From assembly GCA_965249765.1 (NCBI GenBank), contig CBDFMR010000004.1:62001-126000 (forward strand): DNA of 64,000 nucleotides, in the 5' to 3' direction. The stretch comes from CBDFMR01 sp965249765. GTDB lineage: Bacteria > Bacteroidota > Bacteroidia > Chitinophagales > Saprospiraceae. Under the pieces are notes generated by a model. That model saw only the letters and a list, made by a program, of their open reading frames with translations. It was not told where the DNA came from and did not search any database. Position numbers and translations under genes: made by a program. Shown one piece after another: positions 27,630 to 34,532 of the stretch. Position 1 is the stretch's first letter. The number at the start of each line of letters is the position of its first letter.

Positions 27630-29027
27630 TTAGTTGTCAATTCTAAATCTAGTTCCTATCCCCATAGATAAGCTATTGATCCAGTCCTTATTGGGTCCGA
27701 GGCCATAGAGATTTATATTGTGACTATAGGATGGCTGACCAAAGATGGACATTGACTCTGACAACTTAATGTTAATGCCCAAGGCAAGATTGATCGTAAG
27801 GAATGTATTGTCATAAAAGCTTCCTCCCTCAAAGAATCCAGCATGAAAGTCCTTTTGTTCAAGCTTAGGATGATGGGCAAGGGTAGGAGTATTCGACTTA
27901 AATTGATCGTTAATGGAGTAATGAGAATTGATGATCATATTGAGTGATGACCCAGCTTGAGCGTACAGACTTACCTTGTCTCGTTTTAAATAATTCAATT
28001 GAATATTCAATGGTACGGATACCACATTAAAGAATATTCTTTGTAATGAAGTTTCATAAATGGCATTGGCTCTAGAATAACTTTCGACAATTAACCTTGG
28101 TCTATAGGAAATGGTTGAATACTGGATTCCAGTCTCTAATCCAGCGATACCCTTATCGATAGTTACAGAGACTCCACCAGTGAGACCATAGTCTCTTGCT
28201 TGATACGCAGGTTCATCGTAGACGTTGTCATATGATGAATTGACAATATTATTATCGCCTCGTATGTATGTATTGAGCCATATGCTTGAGTTAATCCTCT
28301 TCGTGTCAAGTAGTGGATCTGTCTTTACCGGTAGAGATATTTCTCCCAGATTTTGAAGGTTTGGATAAATGGAAGCCAGCGATCCTAAGCCTTCGAGTGA
28401 GCGATCATCGTATAGATTAATGTCACTAACTGGTGTATCTGCATATTGTATGATATCGATAGGAGGCTGTGCTACCTGTAATTCCTCTTCCGTATGAAAA
28501 CTATTATCCATGGAAGTGAAGATTGCAGATGACTGGCTTATTGGTGTTTTTATTGGAACAAGTTGAGTTGACGTCTCTTCGACATTGTCAGTGAATTTAC
28601 TTACCGACTCATTATGGTCAACCGTACCATTTATAATCACATCTGAGTCCAATGAATTTGAATCATCAGTTACTGTGGACGCTATGTACGTATTAGTTCT
28701 AATTGATTGTCGAACAGAAGCGAGATTCCAAAACGAGAAGACGAGCAAAAGAATTATCACAGTCTCCATCGATTTAGCAATGTACAGATTGACTCTTAGA
28801 TTATCTTGAAGTTCTAATCTACTCTTGAAAAGCTCCCAATGAGATATATTGAAAGGTACTTCATATCCCTGAAAAGTATCTTGGATTTCACTATCAAACG
28901 CTTGATTTTGTAGATCTGAGCTACTCACTTTTTCAGAGAGTTCCTCCCAGCCTCTCACCTCAGACACTTTATAGTCTTGAAGAGCACTTTTTACTAAGTC
29001 ATCAAATCTTTGATCCGTCATTTTCAC
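27630..29027 (-). CDS. Putative membrane-spanning sigma regulator with C-terminal beta-barrel
   Basis: A 465-residue protein starting 3 bp after the ECF sigma gene. Residues 1-86 are cytoplasmic in prediction and contain two similar short units, YKVSEVRGWEELSEKV and YEVPFNISHWELFKSR, which could bind the sigma factor. One hydrophobic helix follows (about 87-105, METVIILLLVFSFWNLASV). Residues 106-245 are a Ser/Thr/Asp-rich linker. Residues about 250-465 read as alternating beta-strands with aromatic ends, resembling outer-membrane beta-barrel (PorT/OMP_b-brl-like) domains, ending GIGTRFRIDN. The combination suggests an anti-sigma-like protein reaching across the envelope; this is an inference from layout, and a simple envelope protein co-regulated with the sigma factor is the alternative. 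Confidence 0.65.
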   Translation of the reverse strand: MKMTDQRFDDLVKSALQDYKVSEVRGWEELSEKVSSSDLQNQAFDSEIQDTFQGYEVPFNISHWELFKSRLELQDNLRVNLYIAKSMETVIILLLVFSFWNLASVRQSIRTNTYIASTVTDDSNSLDSDVIINGTVDHNESVSKFTDNVEETSTQLVPIKTPISQSSAIFTSMDNSFHTEEELQVAQPPIDIIQYADTPVSDINLYDDRSLEGLGSLASIYPNLQNLGEISLPVKTDPLLDTKRINSSIWLNTYIRGDNNIVNSSYDNVYDEPAYQARDYGLTGGVSVTIDKGIAGLETGIQYSTISYRPRLIVESYSRANAIYETSLQRIFFNVVSVPLNIQLNYLKRDKVSLYAQAGSSLNMIINSHYSINDQFKSNTPTLAHHPKLEQKDFHAGFFEGGSFYDNTFLTINLALGINIKLSESMSIFGQPSYSHNINLYGLGPNKDWINSLSMGIGTRFRIDN

Positions 29028-29030
29028 AGT

Positions 29031-29576
29031 TTACCTTTTCCCTATTATGGCCCTTAATTTGCTTCGAGCTTTCACAAGATTGGATCTTGATGTACTCTCA
29101 GTAATGTTGAGCGCAGATGCTATTTCTTTATGCGAATATCCTTCTATTACATACATATTAAATACAATTCTATATGCCGGTGATAATGTCTGTAGAGCTT
29201 CCATAATTTCATCAGCAGACATTTTGCTGACTGCATCAGGTTCGCCAGTACTAAGACCGTAAGCTATTTCTATATCGTCGGTTCTTCTTCTCTTACTCCT
29301 GCGATAGAAATCGATAGCAGTATTGACCATCACTCTTTTTATCCATGCTTTCAGAGAAGTACCTGCTCGATACTTTGAGATATTTTTAAAGACTTTTATA
29401 AAGCCTTCATGAAGAATATCCAAGGCATCATCTTGACAATTAGCATATCTAAGACACACTGGCAGCATCAAGGGATAGTGATCTTCATACAGCTTTTTCT
29501 GAGCCCACTGTTCCTTGCGTATACAAGCGAGTATATAACTTTCCTCATTATTTTGTATGTCTAATACAAATTCCAT
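29031..29576 (-). CDS. ECF-type RNA polymerase sigma factor
   Basis: A 181-residue sigma-70 factor of the extracytoplasmic-function class. Region 2 is visible as YEDHYPLMLPVCLRYANCQDDALDILHEGFIKVFKNISKY followed by SLKAWIKRVMVNTAIDFYRRSKRRR, and region 4 as ALQTLSPAYRIVFNMYVIEGYSHKEIASALNITESTSRSNLVKARSKL, in segments. It has no extra C-terminal domain. The 3-bp gap to the downstream membrane protein implies an operon in which the second gene probably modulates the sigma factor. The signal and regulon are unknown. Confidence 0.93.
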   Translation of the reverse strand: MEFVLDIQNNEESYILACIRKEQWAQKKLYEDHYPLMLPVCLRYANCQDDALDILHEGFIKVFKNISKYRAGTSLKAWIKRVMVNTAIDFYRRSKRRRTDDIEIAYGLSTGEPDAVSKMSADEIMEALQTLSPAYRIVFNMYVIEGYSHKEIASALNITESTSRSNLVKARSKLRAIIGKR

Positions 29577-29744
29577 GTGTACAAGTTAGGCCTAAATTGT
29601 AATATACATTGTCGTCCGCAATATAAATAACGTTTTTCTAACGCTCAGTGCTGTCTTCTTGAAAATGGCATTCATATATAAATTTTGATCATTGGAAACT
29701 GAGAATCCAATAGGTATGAAAATGGTAAAACCTAAAACATCAAT

Positions 29745-29965
29745 GGGTGTATGACAAAATGCAGGTTGAGGTCATTTTTTTATTGGGCAGATTTATAAAT
29801 TTGGTTCGGGATTACTCCAAGGTGTCATGACCCTTGGACGATGAATGTCATGACACATGGGATGTCGTATATCACAACAGATTGATGTTACAAGGCTTAG
29901 AATCATACAAACGATACAAGCGAAATCTAGATAACAATGAAGATCCTGCATTTTGTCATACACCC
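29745..29965. mobile_element. MITE family A, copy 1 (221 bp)
   Basis: A non-coding element with perfect 21-bp terminal inverted repeats beginning GGGTGTATGACAAAATGC, flanked by the 5-bp direct repeat TCAAT (29740-29744 and 29966-29970). The interior carries a near-perfect palindrome at 29817-29837 (CCAAGG...CCTTGG centred on GTCATGAC) and a second one, TGTCATGACA (29846-29855). A 222-bp copy lies at 34080-34301. It has no ORF, so it must be moved in trans by an unidentified transposase. It sits 66 bp upstream of parC. Confidence 0.85.
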
Positions 29966-29984
29966 TCAATATTTCAAATACATA

Positions 29985-30010
29985 TTGAAAAATTCTTTTA
30001 TGTATTTTTG
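29985..30010 (+). promoter_or_regulatory. Candidate parC promoter
   Basis: TTG (29985-29987) and TATTTTTG (30003-30010) resemble the Bacteroidota -33 and -7 boxes, though the 15-bp spacing is short. The pair lies between the MITE end (29965) and the parC start (30031), so the MITE inserted just upstream of it. Confidence 0.35.
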
Positions 30011-30030
30011 AGCTTGAAATGTGATGCCCA

Positions 30031-32742
30031 ATGCCAAGAAATAAAAACGAGCAAGAAGAGGTGAAAGTCAATAATAAGTCGGATAACAATGATCAATTCC
30101 TTACAGGGATGTACAAGGAGTATTTCCTTGACTATGCCTCTTATGTCATTCTTGAAAGAGCAGTGCCATCTATTAATGATGGTCTGAAGCCTGTCCAGAG
30201 GCGAATCTTACATAGTATGAAACAGATGGATGATGGTCGTTATCATAAAGTGGCCAACATCATCGGGCAAACCATGCAATACCACCCTCATGGGGACTCG
30301 GCTATAGGAGATGCCCTGGTCAATCTAGGACAGAAAAACCTTCTAATTGACTGCCAAGGCAACTGGGGGGATATCAGGACAGGAGATAGAGCAGCCGCAT
30401 CAAGATACATAGAGGCAAGACTTACCAAGTTTGCTCTAGAGGTAGCTTTTAATCCACAGACGACCGAGTGGCAACTCTCATACGATGGTCGTAAGAAGGA
30501 ACCAATCGACCTACCTGTCAAATTTCCCCTCGTCCTTGCCCAAGGGGTAGAAGGAATTGCTGTTGGGCTTTCGACGAAAATCATGCCGCACAATTTTATT
30601 GAATTGGTCAAGGCATCGATTAAGATATTGAATGACAAAAAAGTAAAAGTATATCCTGATTTTCAGATGGGAGGTTTTGTTGATGTTTCAGAGTACAATG
30701 ATGGAAAGAGAGGTGGTAAGATAAAAGTAAGAGCACGGATTACGCAACGTGATAAGAGTACCTTGGTTATCAGTGAGCTGCCATATGGGGTGACTACTAA
30801 CTCTCTGATAGAAAGTGTCATCAAAGCAGGAGACAAGGGACAGATTAAGTTTAAAAAGATTGTCGATAATACGGCCAAGGTTGTCGAAGTAGTCATAGAA
30901 CTTCCATCTGGAGTATCACCTGATATGACAATAGATGCCTTATATGCTTTTACTCGTTGCGAAGAATCAATCTCGCCCAATGCTTGTGTGATCGTTGATA
31001 ATAAGCCTCAGTTTCTGTGTGTAGGTGAAATTCTCAAAATATCAACTGATAAAACAAAAGAACTCTTAAAACTTGAGCTAGAAATAAAGAAAGGAGAGCT
31101 TCTAGAAAAATGGCACTTATCTAGCCTCGAGAAAATCTTTATCGAGAAGCGTATCTACCGTGACATAGAAGAGTGTGAGACATGGGAATCCGTTCTGGAG
31201 ATGATAGACAAAGGCCTTAAAAAGTATGTCATCACACTTGCAGATAAAGCGACCAAGTCAGACAAGAGGTTAAGGTTGATGAGGAACATTACTGAAGAAG
31301 ACCTCATCAAACTGACAGAGATCAAGATAAAGAGGATATCTAAGTACAATAGTTTCAAAGCTGATGAACTAATAATAAGAATAGAGGAGGAACTCAAACA
31401 GGTGAACTATGATCTAGAGCACTTAACCGAATATTCAATAGCCTACTTTGAGCATCTCCTGGTGAAGTATGGTAAGGGACGAGAACGTCGTACCGAGATA
31501 TCATCTTTTGAGACTATTAAAGTGAGAAAGGTCGTTGCCAATAATGCGAGACTATATGTAAACCGAAAGGACGGATTTGTGGGAACCGGTCTTAGACGTG
31601 ATGAGTTTATTCAGGAATGCTCGGATATAGATGACATTATAGCATTTACCAAAGAGGGTAACTTTAAAGTGGTTAAGGTTTCTGATAAGGTTTTTATTGG
31701 AAAGAATATTTTACATACAGCAGTCTGGAAAAAAGGGGATGATCGGACTGTGTACAACCTGATATACCTGGACGGGAAGACAGGTAGGGCGATGGCTAAG
31801 CGATTTAGTGTAACTGGCGTCACCCGTGACAGATATTATCCAATGTCCAAGGGTCACAAGGGTTCGAAAGTGTTGTACTTCACTGCCAATCCAAACGGGG
31901 AGTCTGAGATAGTGCAGATCCAATTGTCTCCCGGTTGCAAGGCGAAGAAAAAACTGATAGAGTTTGATTTTCATTCTATTGACATTAAGGGTAGGGGATC
32001 TGGAGGAAATATCGTGACCAAATATCCAGTCAGGAAGATTACTCAATTAGAACAAGGAAAATCATCGCTGGGAGCTCAGCGTGTATGGATTGACGAAGTG
32101 AGTGGTAGGTTAAATAAGGATGAGCGTGGCAAATTCCTTGGAAACTTTGACACTGGAGATCAAGTTATTGCCTTGTATAAAGACGGCACCTATGAGCTCA
32201 ATGATCTTGACCTGCACAAGAAATATGATGCCGGCACCTTGGAGGATATTCTAGTATATAAAAAGGACCAAGTGATAAGTTGTCTCTATTTTGAAGGGGA
32301 AAAGTCATGGACCATGGTCAAGCGATTTATCATTGATACCTCGAAGAATGATACCCGATACAAATTCATTTCGGAGAATGGATCATCCAAACTATACTTT
32401 GCTTCATTGAAGGAGAAGCCTGTTGTCGAGTATAACATCAAAGTTGGTGGTAAAAAGCAAGTGAAGGTTCTCGATTTTGTAGAATTTGTAGATGTCAAAG
32501 GGTGGAAAGCATTTGGTAACAAGCTTGGAGAATTTAAAATCTTGAAAGTCATTCCTATTGACGATGGTACTCCTCAGCCAGAATTATTCAAAGAGAAAAA
32601 GAAGAAGGTTTCTCCTTCAGCAAAGAAAACTAGATCAAGAGCTACTTCCAAAAAAGACAATAGCCCTCCACCCTCGACCAAGACTACTAAGAAAAAAAGT
32701 GGCAAAGTAAACCCGGGGGACACGATAGAGTTTGATTTTTAA
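30031..32742 (+). CDS. parC: DNA topoisomerase IV/gyrase subunit A (ParC type)
   Basis: A 903-residue type IIA topoisomerase breakage-reunion subunit. The QRRILHSM motif, the quinolone-determining HPHGDSAIGDAL (Ser90, the sensitive-type residue) and the catalytic Tyr126 in AAASRYIEAR are all present. A long coiled-coil/tower region (about 350-480) is followed by a C-terminal beta-pinwheel and a Lys/Ser-rich tail (about 855-890). The divergence from gyrase (no GyrA-box pattern seen) and the basic tail point to ParC, as in other Bacteroidota; gyrA cannot be formally excluded. parE is not adjacent in this window. The start MPRNKNEQEEVK is the best ATG; ATG at 30024 is out of frame. Confidence 0.88.
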   Translation: MPRNKNEQEEVKVNNKSDNNDQFLTGMYKEYFLDYASYVILERAVPSINDGLKPVQRRILHSMKQMDDGRYHKVANIIGQTMQYHPHGDSAIGDALVNLGQKNLLIDCQGNWGDIRTGDRAAASRYIEARLTKFALEVAFNPQTTEWQLSYDGRKKEPIDLPVKFPLVLAQGVEGIAVGLSTKIMPHNFIELVKASIKILNDKKVKVYPDFQMGGFVDVSEYNDGKRGGKIKVRARITQRDKSTLVISELPYGVTTNSLIESVIKAGDKGQIKFKKIVDNTAKVVEVVIELPSGVSPDMTIDALYAFTRCEESISPNACVIVDNKPQFLCVGEILKISTDKTKELLKLELEIKKGELLEKWHLSSLEKIFIEKRIYRDIEECETWESVLEMIDKGLKKYVITLADKATKSDKRLRLMRNITEEDLIKLTEIKIKRISKYNSFKADELIIRIEEELKQVNYDLEHLTEYSIAYFEHLLVKYGKGRERRTEISSFETIKVRKVVANNARLYVNRKDGFVGTGLRRDEFIQECSDIDDIIAFTKEGNFKVVKVSDKVFIGKNILHTAVWKKGDDRTVYNLIYLDGKTGRAMAKRFSVTGVTRDRYYPMSKGHKGSKVLYFTANPNGESEIVQIQLSPGCKAKKKLIEFDFHSIDIKGRGSGGNIVTKYPVRKITQLEQGKSSLGAQRVWIDEVSGRLNKDERGKFLGNFDTGDQVIALYKDGTYELNDLDLHKKYDAGTLEDILVYKKDQVISCLYFEGEKSWTMVKRFIIDTSKNDTRYKFISENGSSKLYFASLKEKPVVEYNIKVGGKKQVKVLDFVEFVDVKGWKAFGNKLGEFKILKVIPIDDGTPQPELFKEKKKKVSPSAKKTRSRATSKKDNSPPPSTKTTKKKSGKVNPGDTIEFDF

Positions 32743-32744
32743 CT

Positions 32745-33510
32745 TTGAGATGATTGGAGGAATTGACATTGAAATAAGAATTATTCATCATGCAAAGCTT
32801 TGTGGGTGCGTCGTTTACAAAGAAGTCCAATATAGGGGTACTGCCACCTAGCATGAAAATAGGTTCGTCAAGAATATCGCCATCGGCATATCCATATGCT
32901 ACTCCAATTGTGAAATTGTTACTGGCTGATCCAAATGTACTATTGGCAAATAATATTCCTGCATAAGCTGACTCATCAAAAAATTCTGTGGCAACAAAGA
33001 ATGACGAGCCAAAACCAATCGATAAGTTTTCTTGAATAGGAAGAGAGGTTTTTGGTGTAAAAAAATAACGTGTAGTTGTCCTGCGAATAGACTTACAGAT
33101 TCAAAACCGGCTGATATGCTGAAATTGTCATTAATTCCAAAATTGAAAGTATTAGCCAAAATATTAATATTCCTATAGTATCTTTTACCATTGCCTATGG
33201 GTAAAGCAGTGGGCATCAGAAACAATTGATCTTCGTAGTTATTGAGAAGGTTTTCACTTTTGCCTTCTTTATTGAGACTCCCGATCGTAATTATTTGACT
33301 TATTTTTTTCTTTGATGTATTCACCTCTCCGATGCTATCTACCAATACCGTAATGGATTTGTCATCTTCTGAGAGATACACCCCAGGTAATTTGTCACCA
33401 TTCTTAAATACGACTTTTATCTTGTCGCCTTTAATTCTATCACCACTTTGGGAACTGAGAATTATTGGTAGACCAATCATCATGATGATTAAGACAACTA
33501 GATTTTTCAT
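32745..33510 (-). pseudogene. Frameshifted and truncated secreted outer-membrane-type protein gene
   Basis: The intact 5' part encodes a signal peptide (MKNLVVLIIMMIGLPIILSSQ) and a KNGDKLPGVYLSEDDKSITV segment, then YYRNINILANTFNFGINDNFSISAGFESVSLFAG. Family-like sequence then continues in another frame from about 33085: FFTPKTSLPIQENLSIGFGSSFF, split here as FFTPKTSLPIQEN plus LSIGFGSSFF, then FTIGVAYGYADGDIL. In the original frame the last ~60 residues (to the stop at 32899) look spurious. The shifted frame runs without a stop into the antisense of parC, so the 3' end is also lost. One indel near 33077-33090 explains the break. The product type, a beta-rich outer-membrane protein of unknown function, is inferred. 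Confidence 0.7.
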
Positions 33511-33553
33511 TTGGTATTTTTAGTTAAGGGGTAAATAAGTTATTGCCACTAGG

Positions 33554-34012
33554 CTAGGTGTGATGCAAATGTTCTGCCAGTAGATCCTCACAGGCTATTC
33601 TGAGTAAGTCATAGACATGATCAAATCCTCCATCATAATAAGGATCGGGGACAGCTCTGTTCTCACCAGGGAAGGAGTAATTCAGGATGAGTTTGACTTT
33701 GGATTTATCCTCGTCGGACTCGGCCATGGTGAGGATATTTTTGTAATTGCTGGTATCCATGGCTAAGATCAAGTCAAAGTGACTAAAATCTGCTTTGACA
33801 AATTTTCGTGATCGCTGTCCTGAAATATCGATGCCATTCTTCCTGGAAACATCGATAGATCTTGAGTCTGGCTGTTCACCATTGTGCCATCCTGATGTTC
33901 CAGCTGAATCCGTCTCCCAGTCAAGGTTTTTATCATCGATATACTTCTGTAAGATACCCTCGGCTATAGGGGACCTGCATATATTTCCCAGACATACCAT
34001 CAGTACCTTCAT
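33554..34012 (-). CDS. Low-molecular-weight protein-tyrosine phosphatase
   Basis: A 152-residue phosphatase with the P-loop CLGNICRS (Cys7 nucleophile, Arg13) at the extreme N-terminus and the general acid Asp123 in the VPDPYYDGGF motif. All catalytic residues are intact and the length matches the family (about 150-160). It removes phosphate from phosphotyrosine; in bacteria these enzymes often pair with tyrosine kinases controlling polysaccharide export, but no such kinase is adjacent. It is followed by the decayed outer-membrane gene on the same strand. The upstream region holds a nested pair of MITEs starting 68 bp away. Confidence 0.93.
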   Translation of the reverse strand: MKVLMVCLGNICRSPIAEGILQKYIDDKNLDWETDSAGTSGWHNGEQPDSRSIDVSRKNGIDISGQRSRKFVKADFSHFDLILAMDTSNYKNILTMAESDEDKSKVKLILNYSFPGENRAVPDPYYDGGFDHVYDLLRIACEDLLAEHLHHT

Positions 34013-34079
34013 CTTCTCTTTATTAATAACACATTAAATGTAAGCATAATACATAAAATGATCCTTTTAGCTGTGAAGG

Positions 34080-34301
34080 GGGTGTATGACAAAATGCAGG
34101 TTGAGGTCTTTTTTTATTGGGCACATTTATAAATTTGGTTCGGGATTACTCCAAGGGGTCATGACCCCTTGGACGATGAATGTCATGACACATGGGATGT
34201 CTATATCACAACAGATTGATGTTACATAAGGCTTAGAATCATACAAAAGATACAAGTGAAACCTAGATAACAATGAAGATCCTGCATTTTGTCATACACC
34301 C
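34080..34301. mobile_element. MITE family A, copy 2 (222 bp)
   Basis: The same terminal inverted repeats as copy 1 (GGGTGTATGACAAAATGC...), here flanked by an 8-bp direct repeat TGTGAAGG (34072-34079 and 34302-34309). The central palindrome is perfect over 22 bp (34151-34172, CCAAGGGGTC / GACCCCTTGG with AT centre) and is followed by TGTCATGACA (34181-34190). The interior differs from copy 1 at only a few positions. It is inserted at the left end of another MITE. Confidence 0.85.
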
Positions 34302-34308
34302 TGTGAAG

Positions 34309-34440
34309 GTGTATAAAACAAATTGCACAGATGTCAAGATCCGTGATTAAGTCTAACCTCCCTTTAGGGAACAAAAGGGTGGGTAGATACAAGATTCAAA
34401 TTTGTCATTATATTCTAAAAGTGCAATTTGTTTTAAATAC
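34309..34440. mobile_element. MITE family B (about 132 bp)
   Basis: The ends are imperfect inverted repeats: left GTGTATAAAACAAATTGCAC, right (reversed) GTATTTAAAACAAATTGCAC. The inside has a short hairpin (CTCCCTTT...AAAGGG). There is no ORF. Its ends resemble those of family A (both start GGTGTAT and then CAAA.TGCA), and a larger relative interrupts the second IS110 copy at 63576-63806. Family A copy 2 inserted directly at its left edge. Confidence 0.65.
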
Positions 34441-34486
34441 TTGCGTAGTGGAGTGTTAATAATATTCTAACGGCATATTATACTAA

Positions 34487-34515
34487 TTGATAGCACTGAT
34501 GTCTAATTATCTTTA
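34487..34515 (+). promoter_or_regulatory. Candidate promoter of the TonB-receptor-like gene
   Basis: TTG (34487-34489), 18 bp spacing, then TATCTTTA (34508-34515), one mismatch from the Bacteroidota -7 consensus TAnnTTTG. It lies 18 bp upstream of the ATG at 34533. Confidence 0.4.
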
Positions 34516-34532
34516 ACAACATTTCCATATAT

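Noticed and set aside
30085..32742. Calling the topoisomerase subunit GyrA
   Set aside because: The Lys/Ser-rich C-terminal tail and lack of an evident GyrA box favour ParC, although a direct comparison with both paralogues in the genome would be decisive.
32899..33085. The last ~60 codons of the 203-codon ORF read in its original frame
   Set aside because: This tail (LHVIFLHQKPLFLF...) is out of frame with the family-like sequence and is an artefact of the frameshift.
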